From NCBI GenBank assembly GCA_902614235.1, contig CACMKG010000001.1:404916-468915 (forward strand): DNA of 64,000 nucleotides. Reading direction: 5' to 3'. Made by a program: the position numbers and the translations under genes. Below, one piece after another: positions 37,489-47,098 of this stretch. Below the pieces are notes generated by a model. It was not told where the DNA came from and made no database searches. It was given only the letters and a program-made list of their open reading frames with translations. Origin of the DNA: an uncultured SAR86 cluster bacterium (GTDB lineage: Bacteria > Pseudomonadota > Gammaproteobacteria > Magnimaribacterales > AG-339-G14). The first letter of the stretch is position 1, and each line of letters opens with the position of its first letter.

Positions 37489-40389
37489 TTACTGACTTGG
37501 TACTGCTACAGTCTCGCCGTGGATGACTGAGGCCTTGCCACTATTAAGAATTCCAGTCGTTGGCTTACTACCAATAGCAGTACTAACTGTAACTAAATCA
37601 CTAGATGATGGTAAGTCAGATAAAGCTTTTGTATAAACTCTGCCACTAGGTAGAGTGCTTAATTTTTTCAAGTATTCGTCACCTCTTAAAGCTCTCACCT
37701 TTATGTTATCACTGCCCGTTTTATCAGTTAAGATTGCGCCATCTGGCAAAGTGAATTCTGGGATGAAGCGATAACATTGATTCCAGGAATCAACATATCT
37801 TCCAACTACAGCTCCAGTACAAGTATTAAAGACTTTGCCTGGAAAATTATGAAGCTCTCCAAATCCTTCAAATTTGATGGTGTATTTTTTTCCGGCTAGA
37901 TTTGTATTAGCGAAATTATAAGTTATGCCACTTGTAGGAACCTCATATTCATAGCTCTTCGGAGCAGAAATAGAAGTAATTTGCGCATCAGTTACGTTGT
38001 AAACTCTGTAATCCGGCCTTTTGGTTAATTCAAAAGTATAAGAAGTAACACTGCCGTCTCTAATTTTATGAGCACAATAATAAGAGTTACCCGTTACAAG
38101 CAAAGCGTCGTCGTCAGCAACCGCACGCCATCGATTGGTGTAACCTCTTGAATTGCCACTATCAAGATCACATTTGATATCAGTTTTATTGGTATTTTCC
38201 ACAGCATTCATACGGAAAGAATGACCATAACGGTTAGTCCAATTATCAACACTGTAAGACGGATTTTTTGTTTTATAGCTATATTTTCTTATGCCATCTC
38301 TATATGACGCAGAATCTAATTTTGTTGCATTTGCTGATGTCCAAGCGATATTACCTCCATCGGCATTTGCTCCAACAAGCACTCCGTTGGTAACGGTATA
38401 ACTAGATAAGTCAGCCTCTACCACTCCACCAATATTGTTATACCTTCCTGCTCCCTCACTAGCTTCTCCACCATCTTGATCGCCGTTACCATTGCCATCG
38501 TAATAACTGGCAACTTTAAAATAAGGACCTTTATTGACATAAGGAGTTTTATCTAAAGTGGTTGCATCTGCTTCGGCATCAACTTTTGTGAAAGCTTCTG
38601 CGATAGCATTATTTAAATTAGTTGCCCCCAAACATCGTTCGACACATACAAAAGTTTTTCCTTCCAATGAAGTGATATCAACTTTAGCTTCGCTAGTAAT
38701 TTTCACTAATGCATTGCCAACGTTTTGAAATGCAGAATAAGGAATTTGATATTGTTCTCTGGAATCTGGATTATAAAAACCCATATTTTCATTCCAACCA
38801 GAACCATTGGTCATATATTCAACCCAAGCAGCAGAAGTAAAAGTCAAAGCAGTATTCAACTCAAAGGGTTTTATCCCAGCATTCCAGTCCATGCCATGGG
38901 TAGCAGTAAAAGTAACGGTACTCCCGCTAACGGAAATTGTTCCAGAATATTCAGGGCAATTACCTTGAGCTGCATTACAATTTCCACTAGTTGGCCAATT
39001 CAAACCACTACTTCCAATCTGATCCTTCCAGGTAGGATGTGTTTTCAAATGTCCCATATACCACTGAAAATTGACACCAGCTAATTGGTTTAGAGCTTTT
39101 GAAGAAGTTGTTTTTTGAAAAACCTGATAATAATTTTTTCTTAAATTATATGTATCTGTATCAGATGAATTTCTCTGATTTTTAAATACTGTTGAATCGG
39201 TAACATTGGATTTATCAGAGTCATTCACGTGCGTACCATAATAACTAGCGTGTGCATGAATGGACTTAGTTAATTCAGAATTATCAGTTGAGTTTGCTTC
39301 TAAAGTTAAAGAGGTATTTGTTAAATCGTATTTAGCCCCTGTTGAATTTAAATAAGTTCCATACTCATATACTTGCCTAGTTGCGTTTGCTACGTCTGTA
39401 CTCCAACAGTGTTCTCCAGTTATGGTCCCTTGTGTCCCTCCTTCCGTATTTACCGCTGCACTTGGAGGATTAGTGAATGCAGCCGCAATTTCAGAATCAA
39501 ATGCTGTCGAATTTGCATAAGTAGTGTTCGATGCAACTAACCCTTGCTGACTTTGATTGTATTTCACCGCATTGTCAAAGAGTTGACAGTAAACTTTATT
39601 TGTATTGTCCTGATATATTTTATATCTCGCTTGGTAATAATCAGTTGTACTAAAATTATTGCCAGAAAACTTCTGAATATTTGAAAGCAAATATCCATCA
39701 CGCTTGTTATTAGCGACGTCAGCCACAATGGATCTAGGCGTGAAAAAAGGCCCATCTTCATAATATTTTATCGTGGTTCCATTTATGTCTAAGTAACCTT
39801 GCAAAATCGTTGTTCCAGCTGCCAGAGTTTGTCCGCCACCCATATTAACAGCTGCATTAGTTTTAATTTCATAAGTCATTGTGAAATTTCCATAGGGTCG
39901 TCCAGCTGCTTCATTTTTGTCAGCAGTCAGGACGGTCTGCGTATAAGCTGTAGATGCAGCCTCAATGCCAGGACCCATTTCAATCACAATATCAAACCAA
40001 CCATTACCAGTAAGCGCCCCGTTGGCATCAGAAGTAACATTTAAAATGCCAGGACTATAGGTAACCTCTTCAACTGTTGCTGCAGCTGTATCCGTAGAAG
40101 TAGCAGCACTTCCTCCAGTAGCAGCTTGTTGTTCTGCAGCTGCATCACTTCCATCTGCTGTTGCACAGGAAGCTTCATCAATCAAAGCTTTATACGGACC
40201 AGCATTGGCAAAAGTTCCAAAATTAGTATTTGATATAAAACACAGAAGGAAATTAACCTGAGACATAGCATCGTTTGCTAAAATACCAGGTACATAAAAA
40301 TCTACTTTTGCAGCATCGTCATCATAATCTGCTGCGAATAAATTTACATTGAAAATTAAAATGAAAGCTAAAAAAATTCTTTTCTTCAT
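37489..40389 (-). CDS. Large (966 aa) secreted protein of unknown function
   Basis: Signal peptide MKKRIFLAFILIFNVNLFAA; Thr/Ser/Asn/Gly-rich extracellular composition; one EF-hand-like loop; no recognised family. Confidence 0.8.
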   Translation of the reverse strand: MKKRIFLAFILIFNVNLFAADYDDDAAKVDFYVPGILANDAMSQVNFLLCFISNTNFGTFANAGPYKALIDEASCATADGSDAAAEQQAATGGSAATSTDTAAATVEEVTYSPGILNVTSDANGALTGNGWFDIVIEMGPGIEAASTAYTQTVLTADKNEAAGRPYGNFTMTYEIKTNAAVNMGGGQTLAAGTTILQGYLDINGTTIKYYEDGPFFTPRSIVADVANNKRDGYLLSNIQKFSGNNFSTTDYYQARYKIYQDNTNKVYCQLFDNAVKYNQSQQGLVASNTTYANSTAFDSEIAAAFTNPPSAAVNTEGGTQGTITGEHCWSTDVANATRQVYEYGTYLNSTGAKYDLTNTSLTLEANSTDNSELTKSIHAHASYYGTHVNDSDKSNVTDSTVFKNQRNSSDTDTYNLRKNYYQVFQKTTSSKALNQLAGVNFQWYMGHLKTHPTWKDQIGSSGLNWPTSGNCNAAQGNCPEYSGTISVSGSTVTFTATHGMDWNAGIKPFELNTALTFTSAAWVEYMTNGSGWNENMGFYNPDSREQYQIPYSAFQNVGNALVKITSEAKVDITSLEGKTFVCVERCLGATNLNNAIAEAFTKVDAEADATTLDKTPYVNKGPYFKVASYYDGNGNGDQDGGEASEGAGRYNNIGGVVEADLSSYTVTNGVLVGANADGGNIAWTSANATKLDSASYRDGIRKYSYKTKNPSYSVDNWTNRYGHSFRMNAVENTNKTDIKCDLDSGNSRGYTNRWRAVADDDALLVTGNSYYCAHKIRDGSVTSYTFELTKRPDYRVYNVTDAQITSISAPKSYEYEVPTSGITYNFANTNLAGKKYTIKFEGFGELHNFPGKVFNTCTGAVVGRYVDSWNQCYRFIPEFTLPDGAILTDKTGSDNIKVRALRGDEYLKKLSTLPSGRVYTKALSDLPSSSDLVTVSTAIGSKPTTGILNSGKASVIHGETVAVPSQ

Positions 40390-40407
40390 GTCTGCTCCTT
40401 AAATATA

Positions 40408-40956
40408 TTAGTTAGTTTCCGTGAATTCGACTTGATCAGATTGATTGCCAATAACAATATTAATTGTTCCTCCCATACCAGAATGACTGTGGCAATGGTA
40501 ATAAAGTGTTGAGGGAGTGGAAGCATTAATTACAATGGTAGTTTTTCCGTCTGTTCCAGGAGTACCACTTGTAGTAACACCAGTTGTATACTCAGAACCG
40601 CCACCATGACTACCATCGTTAGTTGTAGATATTCTCAATGGATGGGATGCATTAGTTGACCCTGATTGATCGAACACATAAGTTCCAGCATTTAGTGTTA
40701 ATGTTTTATTTGCAACTCCAGCAGAAGAACTATTCTGCACAACGTAATCACGACTTACATTACCACCATATGCGCCGCCCCCGGTTTCACGAACTGTAAT
40801 ACACAAGTTAGTTGTACTAGGCGAACAAGCAGCTGATGAAGCTGCTGGAGAAGACTCAGTTGTAGTGCTTCCACCACCGCCACCGCCACCGCCACAAGCA
40901 GCTAAAATGAATAGTGATATAAAAAATAAACCTAAGCTTTTCAGTGTCATAATCAT
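40408..40956 (-). CDS. Lipoprotein with cupredoxin-like (type-1 copper) domain
   Basis: LFILAACGGGGGGGGS lipobox + polyGly; ASHPLRI...YYHCHSHSGMGG gives H...C-x2-H-x2-M. Confidence 0.78.
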   Translation of the reverse strand: MIMTLKSLGLFFISLFILAACGGGGGGGGSTTTESSPAASSAACSPSTTNLCITVRETGGGAYGGNVSRDYVVQNSSSAGVANKTLTLNAGTYVFDQSGSTNASHPLRISTTNDGSHGGGSEYTTGVTTSGTPGTDGKTTIVINASTPSTLYYHCHSHSGMGGTINIVIGNQSDQVEFTETN

Positions 40957-41031
40957 CTCCCAAAAGAATCGAACTCAAAAATAACACTAAGAAGACTTCT
41001 TGTCTTCTAATTTATTGTTATATAAATGTTC

Positions 41032-41799
41032 TTACTTAGGCTGCATTCTTATAGCACCATCCAGCCTAATTGTTTCACCATTTAAGAATGGATTTTCAAT
41101 GATTTGAGCTACTAATTTTGCAAATTCATCTGGGTAACCAAGCCTTTTTGGAAATTGTGTCATCTCAATTAAAGGCTTTCTAACTTCTTCAGATGCCATA
41201 GCCATAAGTGGCGTATCAAAAATTCCTGGTGCAATAGTGTTATTTCTGATGCCCATACGCGCTAAATCTCTAGCAATAGGCAAAGTCATACCTACCACTC
41301 CTCCTTTGCTGGCACTGTATGCCGCTTGACCTATTTGCCCGTCAAAAGCTGCTACCGAAGCAGTATTAATAATTACTCCACATTCGTCATCAGCTTCAGG
41401 TTCATTTTTACCCATTGCGTCGGCAGCTAGTCTAATTGCATTGAAAGTACCTGTGAGATTTATATCCAGGACCAACTTAAAATAATCAAGAGGATGTGGA
41501 CCATCTCTACCTACAGTCTTACTGGCACTACCAATACCTGCACAATTAACTAATATATTTACAGCACCAAATTTTTCAACTGTTTTATCAATAGCAGCTT
41601 TTACGCTTTCTTCTTCAATTACATTTGTAATAGAGTAATCTGAGACATCTCCAAGTTCTTCTACTGCCGCCTTTGCATTATCTTCATTTAAATCCAGAAG
41701 CATTAATTTTGCCCCTTTTTCCTTTAGTAATTTGGCAGTGGCTAATCCAAGACCAGAAGCACCACCAGTAATTACTGCTACTTTGTTATTTATATCCAT
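41032..41799 (-). CDS. SDR family oxidoreductase (3-hydroxyacyl-CoA dehydrogenase type 2-like); start at ATG 41799
   Basis: MDINNKVAVITGGASGLGLATAK; NCAGIG; YSASKGGVVGMTLPIARDLA; AGGAGAA Shine-Dalgarno. Confidence 0.92.
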   Translation of the reverse strand: MDINNKVAVITGGASGLGLATAKLLKEKGAKLMLLDLNEDNAKAAVEELGDVSDYSITNVIEEESVKAAIDKTVEKFGAVNILVNCAGIGSASKTVGRDGPHPLDYFKLVLDINLTGTFNAIRLAADAMGKNEPEADDECGVIINTASVAAFDGQIGQAAYSASKGGVVGMTLPIARDLARMGIRNNTIAPGIFDTPLMAMASEEVRKPLIEMTQFPKRLGYPDEFAKLVAQIIENPFLNGETIRLDGAIRMQPK

Positions 41800-41927
41800 T
41801 TCTTCTCCTAAAAATATATCGTTTGGCATTATTACAGTTTCTAAAAAAAAATAAAGTCATGGGCTCTCTATAGACTCGGTCGGTAACCTTTATTAATATA
41901 AACATCCAATTTTTAAAGGGAGAGAAC

Positions 41928-42719
41928 ATGAGAACTGATTTTGAATTTTTAACTACTGAAATAGATGGTCACATTTTAACTGTCACTATTAATCGTCCAG
42001 AAGTAATGAACGCTTTGCATCCGCCAGCTCATGCTGAATTTGACGAGGTGTGGAATGAATTTGATAAAGATGAAGATTTATGGGTAGGAATAGTTACCGG
42101 AGCTGGAGACAGAGCATTTTCTGCAGGAAATGATCTTAAATTTCAAGCTCAAGCTGGAGGAAAGATGGATATAAATATTGCTAGCTCAGGTTTTGCTGGT
42201 TTAACTTCTAGATTCAATTTAACTAAACCCTTAATAGCTGCTGTCAATGGCGTCTCAATGGGTGGAGGATTTGAAATAGCCTTGGCCTGTGACTTAATCG
42301 TTGCTTCTACCAATGCAAAATTTGCCCTACCTGAACCTAAAGTAGGATTAGCTGCTCTGGCAGGAGGAATGCAAAGACTACCAAGACAAATAGGTATGAA
42401 AAATGCTCTGGGGATGATGCTTACTGGTAGACATGTTTCAGCTGAGGAAGGAATGAAATTAGGTTTTGTTAATGAAGTTGTTGAACCTGATAATTTAATC
42501 GAGGCGGCAAAAAATTGGGCGAAGCAAATTGAACAATGTTCGCCTATGTCGATAAGAGCAACGAAACAAGTCGCTTACGAAAATTTTAATGAACCAGATT
42601 TAGAAAAATCAATGAAAGCTAAATATTCGGCAGTTGGCGAATTGTTTGGAAGTGAAGACTTCATTGAAGGCCCTGTTGCATTTGCTGAGAAGAGACTGCC
42701 TAATTGGAAGGGAAAATAA
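41928..42719 (+). CDS. Enoyl-CoA hydratase/isomerase family protein
   Basis: RPEVMNALHPPAH, GAGDRAFSAGNDLK, VNGVSMGGGFEIALACDLIVAS, FALPEPKVGL. Confidence 0.94.
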   Translation: MRTDFEFLTTEIDGHILTVTINRPEVMNALHPPAHAEFDEVWNEFDKDEDLWVGIVTGAGDRAFSAGNDLKFQAQAGGKMDINIASSGFAGLTSRFNLTKPLIAAVNGVSMGGGFEIALACDLIVASTNAKFALPEPKVGLAALAGGMQRLPRQIGMKNALGMMLTGRHVSAEEGMKLGFVNEVVEPDNLIEAAKNWAKQIEQCSPMSIRATKQVAYENFNEPDLEKSMKAKYSAVGELFGSEDFIEGPVAFAEKRLPNWKGK

Positions 42720-42730
42720 GGAGTAATAAA

Positions 42731-43495
42731 ATGTTTGATTTAACAGGCAAAAACGCAATCATTACCGGTTCCTCTAAAGGTATTGGTAAATCCATTGCAA
42801 TGGCAATGGCAAAACAAGGTGCTAATGTTGTAATTTCTAGTAGAAAGGTAGATGTTTGTGAAGCAACAGCTGAAGAAATAAATTCTCTAGAAGATGAAGG
42901 TGCTGGAAAGGCAATTGTTATCCCATGCAATATTTCTGATAAAACAGCTCTTGAAATGCTTGTCGAAGAGACAAGATCTCAATTGGGGCAAATCGATATT
43001 CTGGTTTGCAATGCTGCTACCAATCCTTATTTTGGGTCCATCAAAGATATTACCGACGACGCTTTTGAAAAAATAATGAATAACAATATTAAAAGTAATC
43101 ATAATCTTTGTCAGATGGTTATTCCCGAGATGATGGAGCGTAAAGATGGAAGCATTATCATTGTTTCCTCTATTGGAGGACTTAATGCTAGTCCAGTTAT
43201 AGGTGCTTATAATATTTCTAAAGCCGCTGACATCATGCTGGTAAAAAACTATGCCTTGGAATTTGGACAATACAACATAAGAACTAATGCCATTGCTCCC
43301 GGTTTATTTAAAACAGACTTTGCAAAAGCTCTTTGGGAAAATCCAGAAATACTCAAGCAATCTACTGCTACTTGCCCTATGAAGAGAATAGGAGAACCTG
43401 ATGAAATTGGCGGGGCTGCTGTCTTTTTAGCTTCTCAAGCTGGTAGTTTTGTAAATGGTCACACTTTGGTTATTGACGGCGGAACTGTAGTTTAA
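42731..43495 (+). CDS. SDR family oxidoreductase (start ATG 42731)
   Basis: MFDLTGKNAIITGSSKGIGKSIA; CNAATNP; SSIGG...YNISKAAD; AGGAG upstream of ATG. Confidence 0.93.
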   Translation: MFDLTGKNAIITGSSKGIGKSIAMAMAKQGANVVISSRKVDVCEATAEEINSLEDEGAGKAIVIPCNISDKTALEMLVEETRSQLGQIDILVCNAATNPYFGSIKDITDDAFEKIMNNNIKSNHNLCQMVIPEMMERKDGSIIIVSSIGGLNASPVIGAYNISKAADIMLVKNYALEFGQYNIRTNAIAPGLFKTDFAKALWENPEILKQSTATCPMKRIGEPDEIGGAAVFLASQAGSFVNGHTLVIDGGTVV

Positions 43496-43497
43496 TA

Positions 43498-45216
43498 ATG
43501 CCAACAAGCAAATTATTTAATACTCAAGGTAGATTGGAACTACTTGAGCAGGTCACCAACGAAGGCTTGTTAAGCCTAGAAAAAGCAAATATAAGAGGAA
43601 ATGAATACTTTGTTTTTAAGGAAGCACCAAGCAACTTAAGAGAATATTATCAGTTAGGTCTTTTGCATGGTGATTGGACTCATATTGTTTATCAGGACGA
43701 AAGATATCAGTTCAACGATACTTTAAGAATTACATCTCAATTAGCTAATACTCTTCAAACAAAATTTAATATACAAAAAGGAGATAGAGTAGCTTTTTCT
43801 ATGAGGAATTATCCCGAATGGATGTTTTGTTACATGGCAATTACTTCCATTGGCGGTGTTGTTGTGCCATTAAACTCTTGGTGGAAAGGTGATGAAATAG
43901 AATATGGATTAAGCAATAGTGAAGCAAAATTATTTATTGGTGACGAAGAAAGATTAGATAGATTAAAAGGAAGACTTAGTGATCTTCCAAAAATTGCAGT
44001 TCGTTCTTCAAAACCTGAATATCAAGATATAGATTTTTATCAAATTATTAAAGATCAATCAGAGACATTTGATAATCCTATTGAAATAGAACCTGAGGAT
44101 GATGCATCTATTATGTATACTTCAGGTAGTACTGGATATCCCAAAGGCGTTGTTCTCACTCACAGAGGAATCATTTTTGCACCTTTTTATTGGATTCTTC
44201 TTACAACCATGGTTAAAGAAGACTCCGATGAGGAAACATTAGCTTTAGAGAAAGCAAATGAAGAGGAACAGGCAGCATCATTAGTCGGTGTGCCATTATT
44301 TCATGTCACCGGTTCTCACGCCCTGTTCTTGCTTTCAATTCCAGTTGGTAGAAAAACTGTTCTCATGTACAAATGGGATCCAGATATTGCATTAGATTTA
44401 GTTGAACAAGAAAAAATTACTGCTTTTACTGGTGTGCCTACTATGTCAGCTGAAATGGTTGAGGCGCAAATTAAAAATCCTAGAGATATTTCAACTTTAA
44501 AAGATCTTTATGGTGGAGGTGCTCCAAGGCCGCCTGAACAAGTAAAAAAACAAAAAGAACATATGCCAGAAACCAATCCTGGTATCGGCTATGGTTTAAC
44601 GGAGACCAATGCTTTAGGTGCTAATAATGCCGGGGATACTTATATCTCAAAACCAATGAGCACCGGTTTTCCTGTTCCCAAAATAATAGAACTTAAAATT
44701 ATTGATGATGAAGGAAACACTTTAGAAACTAATGAAAATGGAGAAGTCTGTATAAAATCGGCTGCTACTTTTAGATGTTATTGGAAAAATCCTGAAGCAA
44801 CAGAAGATTGTCTAGACTCACAAGGCTGGTTTAAAACGGGAGATATTGGTTATTTGGATGAAGACGGATTCCTTTTTATTAATGATAGAAAAAAGGATAT
44901 GGTTATAAGAGGTGGAGAGAATATTGCTTGTCCAGAAGTTGAAGCGGCTATTGCGGAACATCCTGATGTCCTTGAAGCTTCAGTATTTGGTGTGCCTGAC
45001 GAAAGACTGGGTGAAATTTTAGCTACTAATGTTTGCATAAGAGATGAAAGTGAATTAAATGAGACGGATCTTAATAGTTTTTTAGCTACCAAGTTAGCTA
45101 ATTTTAAAATTCCGGCTCACGTCTGGATTCAGAAAGATAAGTTGCCTAGGATCGCATCAGGCAAAATTGCTAAAAAGGACCTTAGAGCTTCGGCTATAAA
45201 ATTATTAGGTAAATAA
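43498..45216 (+). CDS. AMP-dependent acyl-CoA synthetase
   Basis: IMYTSGSTGYPKGVVLTH, GYGLTETNALGANNAGD, GWFKTGDIGYLDEDGFLFINDRKKDMVIRGGENI. Confidence 0.94.
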   Translation: MPTSKLFNTQGRLELLEQVTNEGLLSLEKANIRGNEYFVFKEAPSNLREYYQLGLLHGDWTHIVYQDERYQFNDTLRITSQLANTLQTKFNIQKGDRVAFSMRNYPEWMFCYMAITSIGGVVVPLNSWWKGDEIEYGLSNSEAKLFIGDEERLDRLKGRLSDLPKIAVRSSKPEYQDIDFYQIIKDQSETFDNPIEIEPEDDASIMYTSGSTGYPKGVVLTHRGIIFAPFYWILLTTMVKEDSDEETLALEKANEEEQAASLVGVPLFHVTGSHALFLLSIPVGRKTVLMYKWDPDIALDLVEQEKITAFTGVPTMSAEMVEAQIKNPRDISTLKDLYGGGAPRPPEQVKKQKEHMPETNPGIGYGLTETNALGANNAGDTYISKPMSTGFPVPKIIELKIIDDEGNTLETNENGEVCIKSAATFRCYWKNPEATEDCLDSQGWFKTGDIGYLDEDGFLFINDRKKDMVIRGGENIACPEVEAAIAEHPDVLEASVFGVPDERLGEILATNVCIRDESELNETDLNSFLATKLANFKIPAHVWIQKDKLPRIASGKIAKKDLRASAIKLLGK

Positions 45217-46005
45217 ATGGATATATTGGATTCAAGAGTAGTTGTAACCGGCGGTGCTAATGGAATAGGAAAAGCTTTAGCTAAAGCTTTTATAAAAGAA
45301 AAATCCTCATACGTCTTAATAGTTGATGTAGATGAAGAAAAGTTAGATGAAACAAAGAAAGAACTTAACTGTGACGCTTTAAAAATTGATGTCAGCAAGG
45401 AAGAAGAAATTAAATCTTTGATTAATTATATGAATGAAAAAACTGGAGGGATAGATATTTTTTGTTCTAATGCTGGAATCGGCGGCGTTCCTGGATTTTT
45501 TGATGTCACAACTGAAGATTGGCAAAATATTTGGGAAATCAATGTAATTGGTCATATACATGCTGCTAAACATGTTGTACCACAAATGCTAGAAAGAGGT
45601 AGTGGTTATTTAATGAATACAGCATCTGCCGCAGGTTTGTTAACTCAAATTGGATCAGCGCCCTATTCAGTTACCAAAGCTGCAGCATTGAGTTTAGCTG
45701 AATGGTTAAAAATTACTTATGGCGAAAAAGGCATTGGAGTATCGTGCCTATGTCCTCAAGCAGTAGAAACTGCAATGACGGCTCAAGGTGCGGGCACAGC
45801 TGGAGTAGACGGTATGATATCAGCTGATGAATGTGCATTAGATGTAATAGATGCAATTAAAAAAGAACGTTTTTTGGTTACTCCTCATAAAGAAGTGCTT
45901 GAATATATCCAAAGAAAATCTTCGGACTATGACCGTTGGATATCAGGAATGCAAAGGCTTCAAAAAAAGTTTGAAGATTTTTATAATAAGTTTAATCTGA
46001 GCTAA
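45217..46005 (+). CDS. SDR family oxidoreductase
   Basis: RVVVTGGANGIGKALAK; SNAGIGG; YSVTKAAALSLAEWL. Confidence 0.93.
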   Translation: MDILDSRVVVTGGANGIGKALAKAFIKEKSSYVLIVDVDEEKLDETKKELNCDALKIDVSKEEEIKSLINYMNEKTGGIDIFCSNAGIGGVPGFFDVTTEDWQNIWEINVIGHIHAAKHVVPQMLERGSGYLMNTASAAGLLTQIGSAPYSVTKAAALSLAEWLKITYGEKGIGVSCLCPQAVETAMTAQGAGTAGVDGMISADECALDVIDAIKKERFLVTPHKEVLEYIQRKSSDYDRWISGMQRLQKKFEDFYNKFNLS

Positions 46006-46333
46006 TACAATTTCTAGCCAACAAATAAGTAGCCTTATTTAATTTTCCACTTAAGCCCCAGATTCTACATATTGGGTATCCATCAGTTCTAGAAATCAGA
46101 TCAAAACCATTCACAGTAATCCTATCAATATAAGAGTTATCCTGAAGATTATAAATCTCAAGCACACCTCCGACGTATGCAGATTTAACTCCTACATCTA
46201 CAAAATAATATGCATTTTCACCATTAAAATAATCTAACTCATCTTGCCATTCAATTTTATTTCTACTAACTTCATTACTACACGAAGTTAGGACTATTAA
46301 AATAAATACGAAGGTCAAATTGAAATTTTTCAT
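45992..46333 (-). CDS. Small predicted lipoprotein, unknown function
   Basis: MKNFNLTFVFILIVLTSCSNE lipobox. Confidence 0.6.
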   Translation of the reverse strand: MKNFNLTFVFILIVLTSCSNEVSRNKIEWQDELDYFNGENAYYFVDVGVKSAYVGGVLEIYNLQDNSYIDRITVNGFDLISRTDGYPICRIWGLSGKLNKATYLLARNCISSD

Positions 46334-46347
46334 ATAAAATTAATTAT

Positions 46348-47073
46348 ATGTTTGAAGCAGAAGAATTTAAAATTTTCGGGTTTGAACATTTATTTACCAT
46401 TGCATTGATAATCGGGATTTCCATTTTAATCCCTATTGTTTTAAAAACATCTAAAGAATCAACCAAAAATAAGATATCGATAGTTATTGCTTTCATAATT
46501 TTAATCAATGAATTAACAAAGCCGTTCTATTATCCTGCTTTATACCCAGAGAGATTTTTCTTTATCTCAACTCTTCCATTACATTTATGCAATCTCGCTT
46601 CTATATTTGTTGCGATTTTCTTAATATTTAAAACAAGGTTTTTCTTTAGTATTTCTTTTTTTTGGGGTATTTCAGGAGTTCTAATGGCTTTAACTCAACC
46701 TGATTTTCCTTTCGACTTTCCTCATTTACATTTTATTTTATTTAATTTTAGTCATGGTCTTTTACTATTTGCCATTTGTTTTGCCTCTATTACTTTAGGC
46801 AATAAACCTGATTTCAAATCTTTTCAGGATACAATTTTCTATAGCATTCCGATCGTTTTAGTTATTTATGTAGTCAATTTAACAATTAATTACTTCTCCA
46901 CTGATACTGTTGCAAACTACATGTATTTAATTGAATTTCCTTTAGGAGAAAACCTCACTAGATTTATGCCTGATCCCCCTTTTCACTTATTTATCTTTCT
47001 ACCTATTGCTATATTACTTTTCTTCATAACTTATTTACCTTTTTATTTGAAAGAGAGGTTTTTTAGTCATTAA
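46348..47073 (+). CDS. YwaF/TIGR02206-like integral membrane protein
   Basis: FGFEHLFTIALI, STLPLHLCNLASI, FFWGISGVLMALTQPD motifs. Confidence 0.8.
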   Translation: MFEAEEFKIFGFEHLFTIALIIGISILIPIVLKTSKESTKNKISIVIAFIILINELTKPFYYPALYPERFFFISTLPLHLCNLASIFVAIFLIFKTRFFFSISFFWGISGVLMALTQPDFPFDFPHLHFILFNFSHGLLLFAICFASITLGNKPDFKSFQDTIFYSIPIVLVIYVVNLTINYFSTDTVANYMYLIEFPLGENLTRFMPDPPFHLFIFLPIAILLFFITYLPFYLKERFFSH

Positions 47074-47098
47074 TTGAATAAATCTATAAAATTAATCC

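Noticed and set aside
38725-39084. 119-aa plus-strand ORF
   Set aside because: Antisense to the 966-aa secreted protein; no RBS, signal or family motif.
42887-43270. 127-aa minus-strand ORF
   Set aside because: Antisense to a strongly supported SDR.
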